DNA of 64,000 nucleotides from Burkholderiales bacterium (GTDB lineage: Bacteria > Pseudomonadota > Gammaproteobacteria > Burkholderiales > Burkholderiaceae_C), in contig JACRAZ010000037.1 of the NCBI GenBank assembly GCA_016213205.1, positions 37,760-101,759 on the forward strand, in the 5' to 3' direction. A program made the translations under genes and the position numbers. The number at the start of each line of letters is the position of its first letter. The first letter of the stretch is position 1. The notes beneath the pieces are model-generated. The model saw only the letters and a program-made list of their open reading frames with translations, made no database searches and was not told the DNA's origin. Below are positions 15,812 to 24,351 of the stretch, in pieces.

Positions 15812-17467
15812 TCAAACCGGGGCCGGCAGGAAGCTGGCGCTCTGGGCCATGGGCCAGTAGACGCGGAAGACGTTGTGCGGCCAATCGGCCTCGCCGCGCT
15901 GGGCGGCCAGCAGTTCACCCGGCTTCACTGTGGGCAGCAGGTTGGCCAGCAGGCGCACGCTGTGGTCGCTGGTGCGGCGCACGATGTGGGCGGTGGTGAT
16001 CTCGTTCGGGTGCCGCAGCCCCGCGGCCTGCACCAGCTCTTTCAGGGCCTCGAGCGTGTTGTGGTGGAAGCGCAGCACGCGCTCCTGCTTGTCCGGCACC
16101 ACCAGGGCCTGCTGGCGCAGCGGGTCTTGCGTGGTGACGCCGGTGGGGCAGGCGCCGGTGTGGCAGTGCTGAGCCTGGATGCAGCCCAGCGCGAACATGA
16201 AGCCGCGTGCCGAGTTGCACCAGTCGGCGCCCACGGCCATGGCACGCGCGATGTCGAACGCGCTGACGATCTTGCCGGCGCAGCCGATCTTGATGCGCCC
16301 GCGCAGGTTCAGGCCCACCAGCGTGTTGTGCACCAGGCGCAGGCCTTCCTGCAGCGGTGCGCCGACATGGTCGGTGAACTCCAGCGGCGCGGCGCCGGTG
16401 CCGCCCTCGGCCCCGTCGACGACGATGAAGTCGGGCAGCAGGTCGGTCTCGAGCATGGCCTTGGCGATGGCGAACCACTCCCACGGGTGGCCCACGCAGA
16501 ACTTGAAGCCCACCGGCTTGCCGCCGGACAGCTCGCGCAGCCGGTCGAGGAACTGCAGCAGTTGCACCGGCGTGGAGAACGCGCTGTGCGCGGCCGGCGA
16601 GACGCAGTCCACCCCCACCGGCACGCCGCGTGCGGCGGCGATCTCGGGCGTGACCTTCGGCCCCGGCAGCACGCCGCCGTGTCCCGGCTTGGCGCCCTGG
16701 CTGAGCTTGACCTCGATGAGCTTGACCTGCGGGTGCATCGCGTTGTCGACGAACCTGGCCTCGCTGAAGCTGCCGTCCTCGTTGCGGCAGCCGAAGTAGC
16801 CCGAGCCGATTTCCCAGACCAGGTCGCCGCCGTGCTTGCGGTGGTGTTCGCTGATCGAGCCCTCGCCGGTGTCGTGCGCGAAGCCGCCTTTCTTCGCGCC
16901 GGCGTTCAAGGCCAGGATGGCATGGGCGCTCAGCGCACCGAAGCTCATGGCCGAGATGTTGAACAGGCTGGCCGAGTAAGGTTGGCGGCAGCGGCTGCCC
17001 GGGTCGGCGCCGATCGTGATGCGGAAATCGTGCGAGCCGATGACGGTGGGCTTGAGCGAGTGGTTGATCCACTCATAGCCGGTGTCGTGCACGTCGAGCT
17101 GGGTGCCGAAGGGGCGCTTGTCCGATTCGCCCTTGCTGCGCTGGTACACCAGCGAGCGCTGCTGGCGCGAGAAGGGCACCGCCTCGCGGTCGCTCTCCAG
17201 GAAGTACTGGCGGATTTCCGGGCGCACCCACTCGAACAGGAAGCGCAGGTGCCCGATGACCGGGTAGTTGCGCAACAGCGCATGGCGCGTCTGCCGCAGG
17301 TCGTGCGCGCCGGTGACCACCACCGCCACGCCCAGCAGCGCCAGCCAGGCCAGCCGGTCGAAGCCCACCCAGGCGAAGGCGCCCAGCAGCACGGCCACGG
17401 CACCGATGGTCAGCGTGAGGTAACGGATCGGGAAATGGCGGTCCAGCGCCATCAGCCATGCGGGCAT
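15812..17467 (-). CDS. FMN-binding glutamate synthase-like protein, membrane-anchored
   Basis: 551 residues. Two hydrophobic helices at about 18-57 anchor it, then a glutamate-synthase central/FMN domain (about 90-540). Visible motifs are ISAMSFGALSAHAILALNAGAKKGGF, GEGSISEHHRKHGGDLVWEIGSGYFG, LSQGAKPGHGGVLPG, VDGAEGGTGAAP and the GCIQAQHCHTGACPTG cluster. The C-x5-C-x4-C spacing there matches the [3Fe-4S] ligands of GltS. It lacks the glutaminase domain, so it is not a complete GOGAT; relatives are annotated as FMN-binding glutamate synthase family proteins of unknown physiological reaction. Single gene, 68 bp from the exporter operon in the same direction. Confidence 0.85.
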   Translation of the reverse strand: MPAWLMALDRHFPIRYLTLTIGAVAVLLGAFAWVGFDRLAWLALLGVAVVVTGAHDLRQTRHALLRNYPVIGHLRFLFEWVRPEIRQYFLESDREAVPFSRQQRSLVYQRSKGESDKRPFGTQLDVHDTGYEWINHSLKPTVIGSHDFRITIGADPGSRCRQPYSASLFNISAMSFGALSAHAILALNAGAKKGGFAHDTGEGSISEHHRKHGGDLVWEIGSGYFGCRNEDGSFSEARFVDNAMHPQVKLIEVKLSQGAKPGHGGVLPGPKVTPEIAAARGVPVGVDCVSPAAHSAFSTPVQLLQFLDRLRELSGGKPVGFKFCVGHPWEWFAIAKAMLETDLLPDFIVVDGAEGGTGAAPLEFTDHVGAPLQEGLRLVHNTLVGLNLRGRIKIGCAGKIVSAFDIARAMAVGADWCNSARGFMFALGCIQAQHCHTGACPTGVTTQDPLRQQALVVPDKQERVLRFHHNTLEALKELVQAAGLRHPNEITTAHIVRRTSDHSVRLLANLLPTVKPGELLAAQRGEADWPHNVFRVYWPMAQSASFLPAPV

Positions 17468-17534
17468 TCAGGGTCTCCTCGGGTCCTGCGCAGTCGTGCC
17501 GGACCCAGGAATGCTTGCATGCGGCCGCAGACTG

Positions 17535-18668
17535 TCAATCCACGGTTTGCCGATAGCGCTTCAACGCCACCGCCCCCACCACCGCCAGGAAGGCCAGCAT
17601 CGGCCACAGCTCGTGCGTGAGCTCGGCGGCGCCGTTGCCCTTGAGCAGGATGCCGCGCACGATGCGCAGGAAGTGCGTGAGCGGCAGCACCTCGCCGATG
17701 GCCTGCGCCCAGCCCGGCATGCCGCGGAACGGGAACATGAAGCCCGACAGCAGCATCGAGGGCAGGAAGAAGAAGAAGGTCATCTGCACCGCCTGCAACT
17801 GGTTGCGCGCCAGCGTCGAGAAGGTGAAGCCCACGCCCAGGTTGGCCAGCATGAACACGCCGATCATCACCAGCAGCAGCACGAGGCTGCCGTTCATCGG
17901 CACCTCGAACAGCCACCACGCGGCCAGCATGATCACGCCCAGCTGCACGTAGCCGATCACCACGTAGGGCAGGATCTTGCCCACCATCACCTCGAACGGA
18001 CGCACCGGCGTGGCCAGCAGGTTCTCCATCGTGCCGCGCTCGCGTTCGCGCGTCATCGCCAGGCCGGTGAGCATCACCATGGTCATCGTCAGGATGGTGC
18101 CGATGAGGCCGGGCACGATGTTGTAGCGCGACAGGCCCTCGGGGTTGTAGCGGCGGTGCAGGCGCACATCGATCGGCGCCGGCCGCACCCGCAGCGCGGC
18201 CAGTGGCCCCACCGCATCGTGCGCCAGGGCCTGCGCCAGCAGCGGCTGCAGTGCGGCGATGGCGTTGCCCGAGGCCGAGGGGTCGGTGGCATCCACCGAC
18301 ACCAGCAGCGGCGCCCGCTCGCCGCGCACCAGCGCACGCGTGAAGTCCGGCGGCACCACCACCAGGAACTGCACCTCGCCACGCGCGATCAGCGCCTCGC
18401 CCTCGGCCTCGCTGGTAGGGGTGTGGGTGATGCGGAAATAGCCGCTGTGCTGCAGCGCCGCGCCCAGGCTTCGCGCCAGCGGGCCGCCATCCTGCGCCAC
18501 CAGCGCGGTGGGCAGGCCCTTCGGGTCGGTGTTGATGGCGTAGCCGAACAGCACCAGCTGCAGCACCGGGATGCCCACCGCCATCGCGAAGGTGAGGCGG
18601 TCGCGCAGCATCTGCTGGAACTCCTTGATGAAGATGGCCAGCGTGCGGTGGAGCGAGAAGCGCTGCAT
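17535..18668 (-). CDS. ABC-2 type exporter permease (YbhS/YbhR/YhhJ-like)
   Basis: 377 residues: an N-terminal helix (about 25-45), a large periplasmic domain (about 50-170), then five further helices, the ABC2_membrane_3 layout. MTRERERGTMENLLATPVRPFEVMVGKILPY is the characteristic motif after the second helix. It forms the export channel for the ATPase encoded just upstream. In E. coli the comparable cecR-ybhGFSR operon has two permeases; here only one follows the ATPase, so it may homodimerise or use a partner elsewhere. It is last in the operon, separated from the ATPase gene by an 81-bp spacer with an inverted repeat. Confidence 0.88.
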   Translation of the reverse strand: MQRFSLHRTLAIFIKEFQQMLRDRLTFAMAVGIPVLQLVLFGYAINTDPKGLPTALVAQDGGPLARSLGAALQHSGYFRITHTPTSEAEGEALIARGEVQFLVVVPPDFTRALVRGERAPLLVSVDATDPSASGNAIAALQPLLAQALAHDAVGPLAALRVRPAPIDVRLHRRYNPEGLSRYNIVPGLIGTILTMTMVMLTGLAMTRERERGTMENLLATPVRPFEVMVGKILPYVVIGYVQLGVIMLAAWWLFEVPMNGSLVLLLVMIGVFMLANLGVGFTFSTLARNQLQAVQMTFFFFLPSMLLSGFMFPFRGMPGWAQAIGEVLPLTHFLRIVRGILLKGNGAAELTHELWPMLAFLAVVGAVALKRYRQTVD

Positions 18669-18670
18669 GC

Positions 18671-18749
18671 TCAGTCCCGCCCGGCCGTTCCGAAGGGACT
18701 GAAGGCCCGCTTGGGAGGCAGCGAATGACGTGCGCTGGGGGGCCTCATT
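18671..18749. repeat. Intergenic element with inverted repeat between exporter ATPase and permease genes
   Basis: TCAGTCCC (18671-18678) and GGGACTGA (18695-18702) form an 8-bp inverted repeat with a GC-rich 16-base spacer. The rest (CCGCTTGGGAGGCAGCGAATGACGT..GGGGGGCC) looks like the mosaic GC-rich repeats common between genes in Rubrivivax-type genomes. It splits an otherwise tightly packed operon. Copy number cannot be checked here. Confidence 0.45.
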
Positions 18750-19496
18750 TCAGCCTGCCGCAAAGTTGTCCTGCGCCTGCCCGACCAGGCGCACGAAGGC
18801 ATCCTCCAGGTCGCGCGCGCCGGCGGCGGCCACGATCTCGGCCGCGCTGCCGCGCGCGAGCAGCTGGCCATAGGCCACGTAGCACAGCTCGTGGCAGCGC
18901 TCGGCCTCGTCCATGTAGTGGGTGGACACCAGCACCGTGATGCCCTGCGCCGCGAGGCGGTGGATCTCGTCCCAGAACTCGCGCCGCGCCTTCGGGTCCA
19001 CGCCGGCGGTGGGCTCGTCCAGCAGCAGCAGTTGCGGGTCGTGCAGCAGGCAGGCCGCGAGCGCGAGGCGCTGCTTCCAGCCACCCGACAAGGTGCCCGC
19101 CAGCTGGCGCTGGCGCGCCACCAGGCCCAGGCGCTGCAGCGCGTCGTCCACCGCGGCGCGGCGGTTCGGCAGCTCGAACAGGCGGGCCACGAAGTCGAGG
19201 TTCTCGCGGATCGACAGGTCTTCATAGAGCCCGAAGCGCTGCGTCATGTAGCCCACCTGGCGCTTGATCTCGGCGCCGCCGCGGGCGATGTCCAGGCCCA
19301 GGCAGGTGCCGCTGCCCGCGTCGGCCTTCAGCAGGCCGCAGAGCATGCGGATGGTGGTGGTCTTGCCGCTGCCGTTGGGCCCCAGGAAGCCGCAGATGCG
19401 GCCGCGCGCGAGCTGCAGCGCGAAGCGGTCGACCACGGTGCGGCCGTTGTAGCGCTTGGTGAGGCCGTGCACGTCGATGGCCAGGTCGGGGGTCAT
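18750..19496 (-). CDS. ABC exporter ATP-binding protein
   Basis: 248 residues from ATG 19496. Walker A GPNGSGKTT, Q-loop YMTQRFGLYEDL, signature LSGGWKQRL, Walker B LLLLDEPTAGVDP and the H-loop VSTHYMDEAERC are all present, as in drug-type ABC-2 exporters (YbhF/CcmA-like). YbhF itself has two cassettes; this one has a single cassette. An alternative start at 19544 overlaps the HlyD stop as ATGA and would add 16 residues rich in Gly, encoded by a short palindromic stretch (CCGACG-AGTA-CGTCGG, 19510-19525). The family begin point favours 19496. It works with the HlyD-like adaptor upstream and the permease downstream. Confidence 0.9.
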   Translation of the reverse strand: MTPDLAIDVHGLTKRYNGRTVVDRFALQLARGRICGFLGPNGSGKTTTIRMLCGLLKADAGSGTCLGLDIARGGAEIKRQVGYMTQRFGLYEDLSIRENLDFVARLFELPNRRAAVDDALQRLGLVARQRQLAGTLSGGWKQRLALAACLLHDPQLLLLDEPTAGVDPKARREFWDEIHRLAAQGITVLVSTHYMDEAERCHELCYVAYGQLLARGSAAEIVAAAGARDLEDAFVRLVGQAQDNFAAG

Positions 19497-19540
19497 GCCG
19501 GCCCCTCGTCCGACGAGTACGTCGGCCGATCCCCCGCGGG

Positions 19541-20518
19541 TCATGCGCCACTCCGCCGCACATCCACCGGCTGGCCGGGGCGCAGGCGGGCGGCATCGGC
19601 CGCGGCGGGGCGCGCCTCGACCATGAAGACCAGCTTGGCACGCTGGGCGTTCGAGTAGATGACCGGCGGCGTGTATTCGGCCTGGGTGGCGATGCGGGTG
19701 ATCTGGGCCGCGATCGGGGTGCCGCACCCATCGCAGTGGATCTGCACGCGCTGGCCGGCGGCGAGCCGGGCCACCTCGGTTTCGGCGACGTAGAAGCGCG
19801 CCTTCACCGCGCCGGCGGGCAGCAGCGACACCACCGGCTGCCCCGCGGGCACCCACTCGCCCACGCGGAAGTAGGTGTCGGCCACCTGCGCGGCCACCGG
19901 GGCACGCTGGGCCTTTTGCGCCACGCGCCATTGCTGTTGCCTCAGGGCCTCGCCGGCGGCGGTGGCGGTGGCCTGCGCGGCCTGGCGTTCGTCCGGCCGG
20001 GCGGGCAGCCGGGCCGCGCGCAGCGCGGCTTCGAGCTCGGCCACGCGGGCGCTGCCCTGCGCCGCCGCGGTGCTGGCGTCGTCCAGCCGCGCGCGGGCGA
20101 TGAAACCCTGCTCGAACAGCTGCTGCTGGCGTGCGAGTTCGCTGCGCGCGAGCGCCGCCTGGGCGCGCGCCTGGGCCAGCTGCGCACGGGTGACGGCGAG
20201 CTCGTCATCGCGCCGGCCGCTGTCGGTGTTGCGGGCCTGCGCGCGGGCGGCGTCCAGCCGCGCCTGGGCCTCGGCCTGGGCCCGCTGCTCGGCATCGGCC
20301 TCCAGCGTGAACAGCGCCGCGCCCTGGGCCACCGGTGCGCCGGCCGCCACCGACAGCGTGGCCAGCGTGCCGGCCAACGGCGCGGCCACCTGCACGTACT
20401 CGCCCTCCACGTAGCCGGACCAGGCCGGCGGCGGCGGGCCCTGGCAGCCTGCCAGCGCCAGCAGCGCGAACGCGGCGCCGGCCTGCAGCCGGGCGCCGGG
20501 AAGCCGTGCGGGATTCAT
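19541..20518 (-). CDS. HlyD/YbhG-like periplasmic adaptor, predicted lipoprotein
   Basis: 325 residues. The signal peptide ends in lipobox LALAGC (Cys about 25), so it is anchored as a lipoprotein, in the manner of RND adaptors. YVQVAAPLAGTLATLSVAAGAPVAQGAALFTLE is the first lipoyl half. A long Ala/Arg/Gln-rich coiled coil (about 75-180) and the second barrel half (KAQRAPVAAQVADTYFRVGEWVPAGQPVVSLL) follow. It links the inner-membrane ABC exporter to an outer-membrane channel that is not encoded here. Start ATG 20518 overlaps the tetR stop (ATGA). The apparent longer ORF is tetR read in another frame. Confidence 0.88.
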   Translation of the reverse strand: MNPARLPGARLQAGAAFALLALAGCQGPPPPAWSGYVEGEYVQVAAPLAGTLATLSVAAGAPVAQGAALFTLEADAEQRAQAEAQARLDAARAQARNTDSGRRDDELAVTRAQLAQARAQAALARSELARQQQLFEQGFIARARLDDASTAAAQGSARVAELEAALRAARLPARPDERQAAQATATAAGEALRQQQWRVAQKAQRAPVAAQVADTYFRVGEWVPAGQPVVSLLPAGAVKARFYVAETEVARLAAGQRVQIHCDGCGTPIAAQITRIATQAEYTPPVIYSNAQRAKLVFMVEARPAAADAARLRPGQPVDVRRSGA

Positions 20519-21150
20519 GCAGCCTCCCCACCCTGCCGCAAGGCGGACAGGGCCAGTTCGATGCGTTCGGCGATCGCCGTGTCGCCGGTGACCTGCGTCG
20601 CGAGCGAGGCGCCCTTGAGCGGCACGCCCAGCGCCTGCATGGCCGGCAGCATCACCATCGGTGCGAGCACCGCGCCCATCAGCACCGCCAGGCGCTGCAG
20701 TGGGTGCCGCACCGGCGGCAGCTCGCCGCGACGCTGGGCCTCCTCGAGCAGCTGCACCAGCACGCCCAGGTGGCGCGGCGCGTTGGCCCGCAGGAATTCG
20801 CCTGCCACGGCCTCGCCGTTGGCGGCATCGAGCACCAGGCGCAGCAGCAGTGGCCGGTGCTCGCGCACAAAACGCGCCATGCCGAACAAGCCCTGCCGCA
20901 ACCGGGCCAGCGCCGGGCCGGGCGCGGCGGCATCGGAGGCCAGGGATTCGAACATCTCGTCGTACAGCTGCTGCAGCAGCGTGCGCAGGAAGTCGTCCTT
21001 GCTGGCGAAGTGGTAGTGGAACATGCCGGGGCTCACGCCGGCATGCTCGGCCAGGCGCCGCTGCGACAAGCCGGCGCAGCCCAGCTCGGCATACAGCGCC
21101 CGGCCGCTGCGCAGCAGGGCCTGGTCGAGCTGTTGCGAGGGGCGGGCCAT
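20515..21150 (-). CDS. TetR/CecR-type repressor of the exporter operon
   Basis: 211 residues. N-terminal TetR helix-turn-helix: GLSQRRLAEHAGVSPGMFHYHFASKDDFLRTLLQ (about 27-60), then a helical ligand domain with DUF1956/YbiH-like character. It heads the operon tetR-hlyD-ATPase-permease, matching the E. coli cecR-ybhGFSR order, and so probably represses its own operon until an exporter substrate binds. The ATG at 21150 lies only five bases after a -10 hexamer, so the transcript is expected to begin at or next to the A of the start codon. The next in-frame Met is beyond the DNA-binding domain, so a shorter start is unlikely. Confidence 0.9.
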   Translation of the reverse strand: MARPSQQLDQALLRSGRALYAELGCAGLSQRRLAEHAGVSPGMFHYHFASKDDFLRTLLQQLYDEMFESLASDAAAPGPALARLRQGLFGMARFVREHRPLLLRLVLDAANGEAVAGEFLRANAPRHLGVLVQLLEEAQRRGELPPVRHPLQRLAVLMGAVLAPMVMLPAMQALGVPLKGASLATQVTGDTAIAERIELALSALRQGGEAA

Positions 21151-21155
21151 GCGGC

Positions 21156-21184
21156 ATTATTGGTCAGTTGACCAGTCATTGCAA
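21156..21184 (-). promoter_or_regulatory. Promoter and operator of the tetR-exporter operon
   Basis: On the minus strand: -35 TTGCAA (21184-21179), 17-base spacer, -10 AATAAT (21161-21156). The spacer holds the palindrome TGGTCA-AC-TGACCA (21174-21161), which overlaps the first base of the -10. A repressor dimer here would block polymerase. The start codon is five bases past the -10. Confidence 0.75.
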
Positions 21185-21257
21185 GCGCCGCCCCCGCCGG
21201 AGGCTGCCGGCCGAGGGCGCCGTGCGGCGGGCGGACCCTCGGCGGCCCACGCGGTGA

Positions 21258-22268
21258 TCAGGGGCCGGTCACGTTGCTGGCCGACGCGCAGATGATGTAG
21301 GCGCGCAGGGCGCGGCTGGAGCCCGAGGTGTTGTCGACCGAACAGCGGTAGCTCTGGGTCGGGTTGTCCGGGTTCGGGCCGGCGTAGTTCACGACGATGT
21401 CCTGCTGCGCGCTGTTGTAGTCGCGGTGGCCACAGCCGCCGCCGATCACGTACATGTTGGACGGGCAGTACAGGTTGCCGCGGCCGTAGCTGCCGCCGTC
21501 GATGCTCCAGGTGTGCTGGCCGTAGTACAGGTTGCTGGTGCCGGCCGGGCCTTGCACGCCCTGCGGTCCCTGAGGTCCCTGCGGGCCTTGCGGGCCTTGC
21601 GGGCCGGTGGCACCGGTGGCACCGGTGGCACCGGTGTTGCCCTTGTCGCCCTTGTCGCCCTTGTCGCCCTTGTCACCCTTGGGGCCCTGGTCGGCCAACG
21701 TCAGGTCCAGGCGCGCCACGTGGGCGGTCTGCGTGTTCTCCTTGCTGTCGAGAAAGACCACGGCATTGGGGGTCACGTACGAGGGCACGATGCCCAGGCC
21801 GTGGTTGCTGGCCGGGTTGGTGATCCAGCCCTTGACCAGGTTGGTGACGTCCACGCTGACGAACTGCGCCGCCTGCGCGGTGGACACCGTGATGCCGCTG
21901 CCCGAGCCGCCCAGCGTGGGCAGCGTGCCGGCCGAGACGGTGGCCTCGTTCCAGGGCGAGTAGGCCTGCAGCAATTCGATGGCGCCCGGCGTGCCCACGC
22001 GGTTGACGTACAGCACCAGGTTGGCCTTCACCAGCTTGGCCGCGGTGGTGCCCGCCGGCAGCGTGGAGAGGTCGAAGCGCAGCAGCCCGGTGGCGCCACC
22101 GCCGATGTTCAGCGTGGCCAGGTTGCCGAAGTTGCCGGCCGGCTGCGCGTTGCTCACATGGGCATCGGCGACCAGTGGTGCGTCCAGCGCGTGGGCGGCG
22201 CCGGCAACGGCCAGCAGGGCGGCCAGGGCCAGCACGCGACGGGGGGCGATGAGGGAACGGGGGGTCAT
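21258..22268 (-). CDS. Secreted DNRLRE-domain protein with collagen-like triplets, copy A
   Basis: 336 residues. Sec signal peptide (GAAHA, about residue 28), then a DNRLRE/CBM96-like beta domain (about 30-205: [59 protein letters not shown]). Next come about 17 Gly-X-Y triplets (GPKGDKGDKGD.., GATGATG.., GPQGPQG.., about 217-262), the collagen-like stalk. A C-terminal Cys-containing domain (LYCPSNMYVIGGGCGHRD..YIICAS) ends the protein. DNRLRE domains occur in secreted surface proteins; collagen triplets can form a trimeric rod. Binding target unknown. Its paralogue lies directly upstream in the same direction, 98 bp away. Confidence 0.82.
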   Translation of the reverse strand: MTPRSLIAPRRVLALAALLAVAGAAHALDAPLVADAHVSNAQPAGNFGNLATLNIGGGATGLLRFDLSTLPAGTTAAKLVKANLVLYVNRVGTPGAIELLQAYSPWNEATVSAGTLPTLGGSGSGITVSTAQAAQFVSVDVTNLVKGWITNPASNHGLGIVPSYVTPNAVVFLDSKENTQTAHVARLDLTLADQGPKGDKGDKGDKGDKGNTGATGATGATGPQGPQGPQGPQGPQGVQGPAGTSNLYYGQHTWSIDGGSYGRGNLYCPSNMYVIGGGCGHRDYNSAQQDIVVNYAGPNPDNPTQSYRCSVDNTSGSSRALRAYIICASASNVTGP

Positions 22269-22366
22269 GTCGGAGCTCCTGCGCCTGCGTGGCGCGTGGG
22301 GTTCAAGGGATGGGTGGGGCCGCAGGGGGCGGCAGGGCGGCGGGCCGGGCACGGCCCTGGGCGCTG

Positions 22367-23332
<966 letters not shown>

Positions 23333-23369
23333 GGTGGCGGTCCTCGGAGTGCGGTGTTCGGGCGGGTGG

Positions 23370-23999
23370 TCAGGCGCGGCGCTGGCGGCGGGCGAAGGGC
23401 AGCGCGGCCAGCGCCAGCACCAGCAGCGACCCGCTGGCGGGTTCGGGCACGTTGTTGAACACGATGCCCTCGCCCTCCAGCGTGAAGGCCCAGGCGCTGC
23501 TGCGCTGGCTGCCGTCCACGTTGATGAACGAACGCGTGTCGTCGCCCAGGAACCAGCTGCCGGTGTAGTGCGGCTGGCCGTCCTGCGTGAAGCCGTCGGC
23601 CAGCGCGCTGCCGATGGGCAGGTTGCCGTCCTGCGTGAGCACCAGCGTGTAGTCGCCGGCCGCGAAGCTGCCGCTGAAGAACGCGTCCCAGCAGAAGCCG
23701 GTGGCCGCGTCGGGCTGGCCGCTGCCGGCGCCGCAGGTGTTGCTGCTGCCCACCGCCTGCTGCAGCAGCCCGCCCGGGCCGAACAGCGACAGCACGGTGG
23801 CAAAACCACCCTGCGCCCAGGACAGCGTCTTCGCGCTCAGGGTGCTGGTGGCGTCGAGGTGGAAGTCCAGCACGTAGCGGTCGGCATCGCTGCCGAAGTG
23901 GCCCTGCAGCGTGGTCGGCGCGGCCTGCGCGGCGGGTGCCACGGCCAGGGCGATGGCAAAGCCCAAGGCCAGGATGCTGGGGGGAAGTGTCGTGTTCAT
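23370..23999 (-). CDS. PEP-CTERM sorting-signal protein (DVUA0089-like)
   Basis: 209 residues. Signal peptide (AQA about residue 28), a beta-rich body with [22 protein letters not shown] and [17 protein letters not shown], similar to the DVUA0089 family, and a C-terminal VPEP motif, hydrophobic helix ([13 protein letters not shown]) and basic tail RRQRR. That is the PEP-CTERM signal, cut by exosortase EpsH-type enzymes in exopolysaccharide-making bacteria. The exosortase is not in this window. It lies upstream of the two collagen-like proteins with 37 bp between, so the three surface proteins are probably cotranscribed. Confidence 0.85.
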   Translation of the reverse strand: MNTTLPPSILALGFAIALAVAPAAQAAPTTLQGHFGSDADRYVLDFHLDATSTLSAKTLSWAQGGFATVLSLFGPGGLLQQAVGSSNTCGAGSGQPDAATGFCWDAFFSGSFAAGDYTLVLTQDGNLPIGSALADGFTQDGQPHYTGSWFLGDDTRSFINVDGSQRSSAWAFTLEGEGIVFNNVPEPASGSLLVLALAALPFARRQRRA

Positions 24000-24070
24000 C
24001 GGTTCTCGCTCCGGCACCGGTGATGTGGTGCATGCGGCCGATGAGTGACGGGGCGGGGACGGCGGTTCCA

Positions 24071-24111
24071 GCACAAGGCCCCCGAAACCGGCGGTTTCGC
24101 GGGGCTTGTGC
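24071..24111. repeat. 18-bp near-perfect inverted repeat upstream of the PEP-CTERM gene
   Basis: GCACAA-(G)-GCCCC-CGAAACC, loop GGC, GGTTTCG-(C)-GGGGC-TTGTGC: 18 base pairs with two single-base bulges (24077 and 24100). It lies in the 352-bp gap (24000-24351) between divergent PEP-CTERM and metX genes, 72 bp before the former. No T-run flanks it. It may be an operator, an RNA structure of the surface-protein leader, or a small palindromic repeat element. Confidence 0.7.
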
Positions 24112-24224
24112 ATCAGTTCACACCGATCGTGCGGGGCCCGTCGGGAACCAGGCCAGCGGCAAGGGTTGCGAACGCGCACCCAAGGTGCCACAGCGCCGCG
24201 GTACCTCGCTGGTCACCTGCTGGC

Positions 24225-24230
24225 TATACT
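24225..24230 (+). promoter_or_regulatory. -10 element of the metX promoter
   Basis: TATACT (5 of 6 to TATAAT). No good -35 is visible 16-18 bases upstream. A start about seven bases downstream (near 24237) falls just before the riboswitch aptamer at 24240, as expected for a riboswitch leader. Confidence 0.6.
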
Positions 24231-24239
24231 CACGCCCAC

Positions 24240-24292
24240 AGCGCCGATTTGTTCCTGATTGCGGGCGCTTTATCAAATGCCGCTAAAGTGGG
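24240..24292 (+). ncRNA. SAM-II-type S-adenosylmethionine riboswitch aptamer
   Basis: P1 stem AGCGCC (24240-24245) with GGCGCT (24264-24269). The loop starts GATTTG and its ATTTG (24247-24251) can pair with CAAAT (24274-24278), giving the H-type pseudoknot of SAM-II. The 3' segment GCCGCTAAAGTGGG (24279-24292) matches the conserved GCUAAA triplex strand of SAM-II. Spacing and order follow the metX SAM-II consensus as I remember it (CGC-stem, GAUUU, AUUGC, stem, UAAAUG, GCUAAA). The next gene is metX, a classic SAM-II target. Confidence 0.85.
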
Positions 24293-24300
24293 ACGCCCGC

Positions 24301-24335
24301 ACCCGGTGTCCGCTTCCCAGTGGCATCGGGTTTTT
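24301..24335 (+). terminator. Intrinsic terminator between the riboswitch and metX
   Basis: ACCCGGTG (24301-24308) pairs with CATCGGGT (24324-24331, one G-U), and CCGCT (24310-24314) with AGTGG (24319-24323) around loop TCCC, a 13-bp stem with one bulge. TTTTT follows (24331-24335). It lies 17 bases before the metX start. The CCGCT and AGTGG arms are repeated in the aptamer tail (24280-24284, 24287-24291), so aptamer and terminator can compete for pairing. Confidence 0.8.
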
Positions 24336-24351
24336 CTTTGGGCGGATTCAG

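Noticed and set aside
19541..21157. Apparent TetR-HlyD fusion in one 538-codon frame
   Set aside because: The upstream half is the tetR gene read in a different frame; the HlyD ATG at 20518 with ATGA overlap explains the data.
24259..24351. Earlier in-frame start for metX at 24259
   Set aside because: It falls in the riboswitch aptamer and would add residues with no family counterpart; ATG 24352 fits MetX N-termini.
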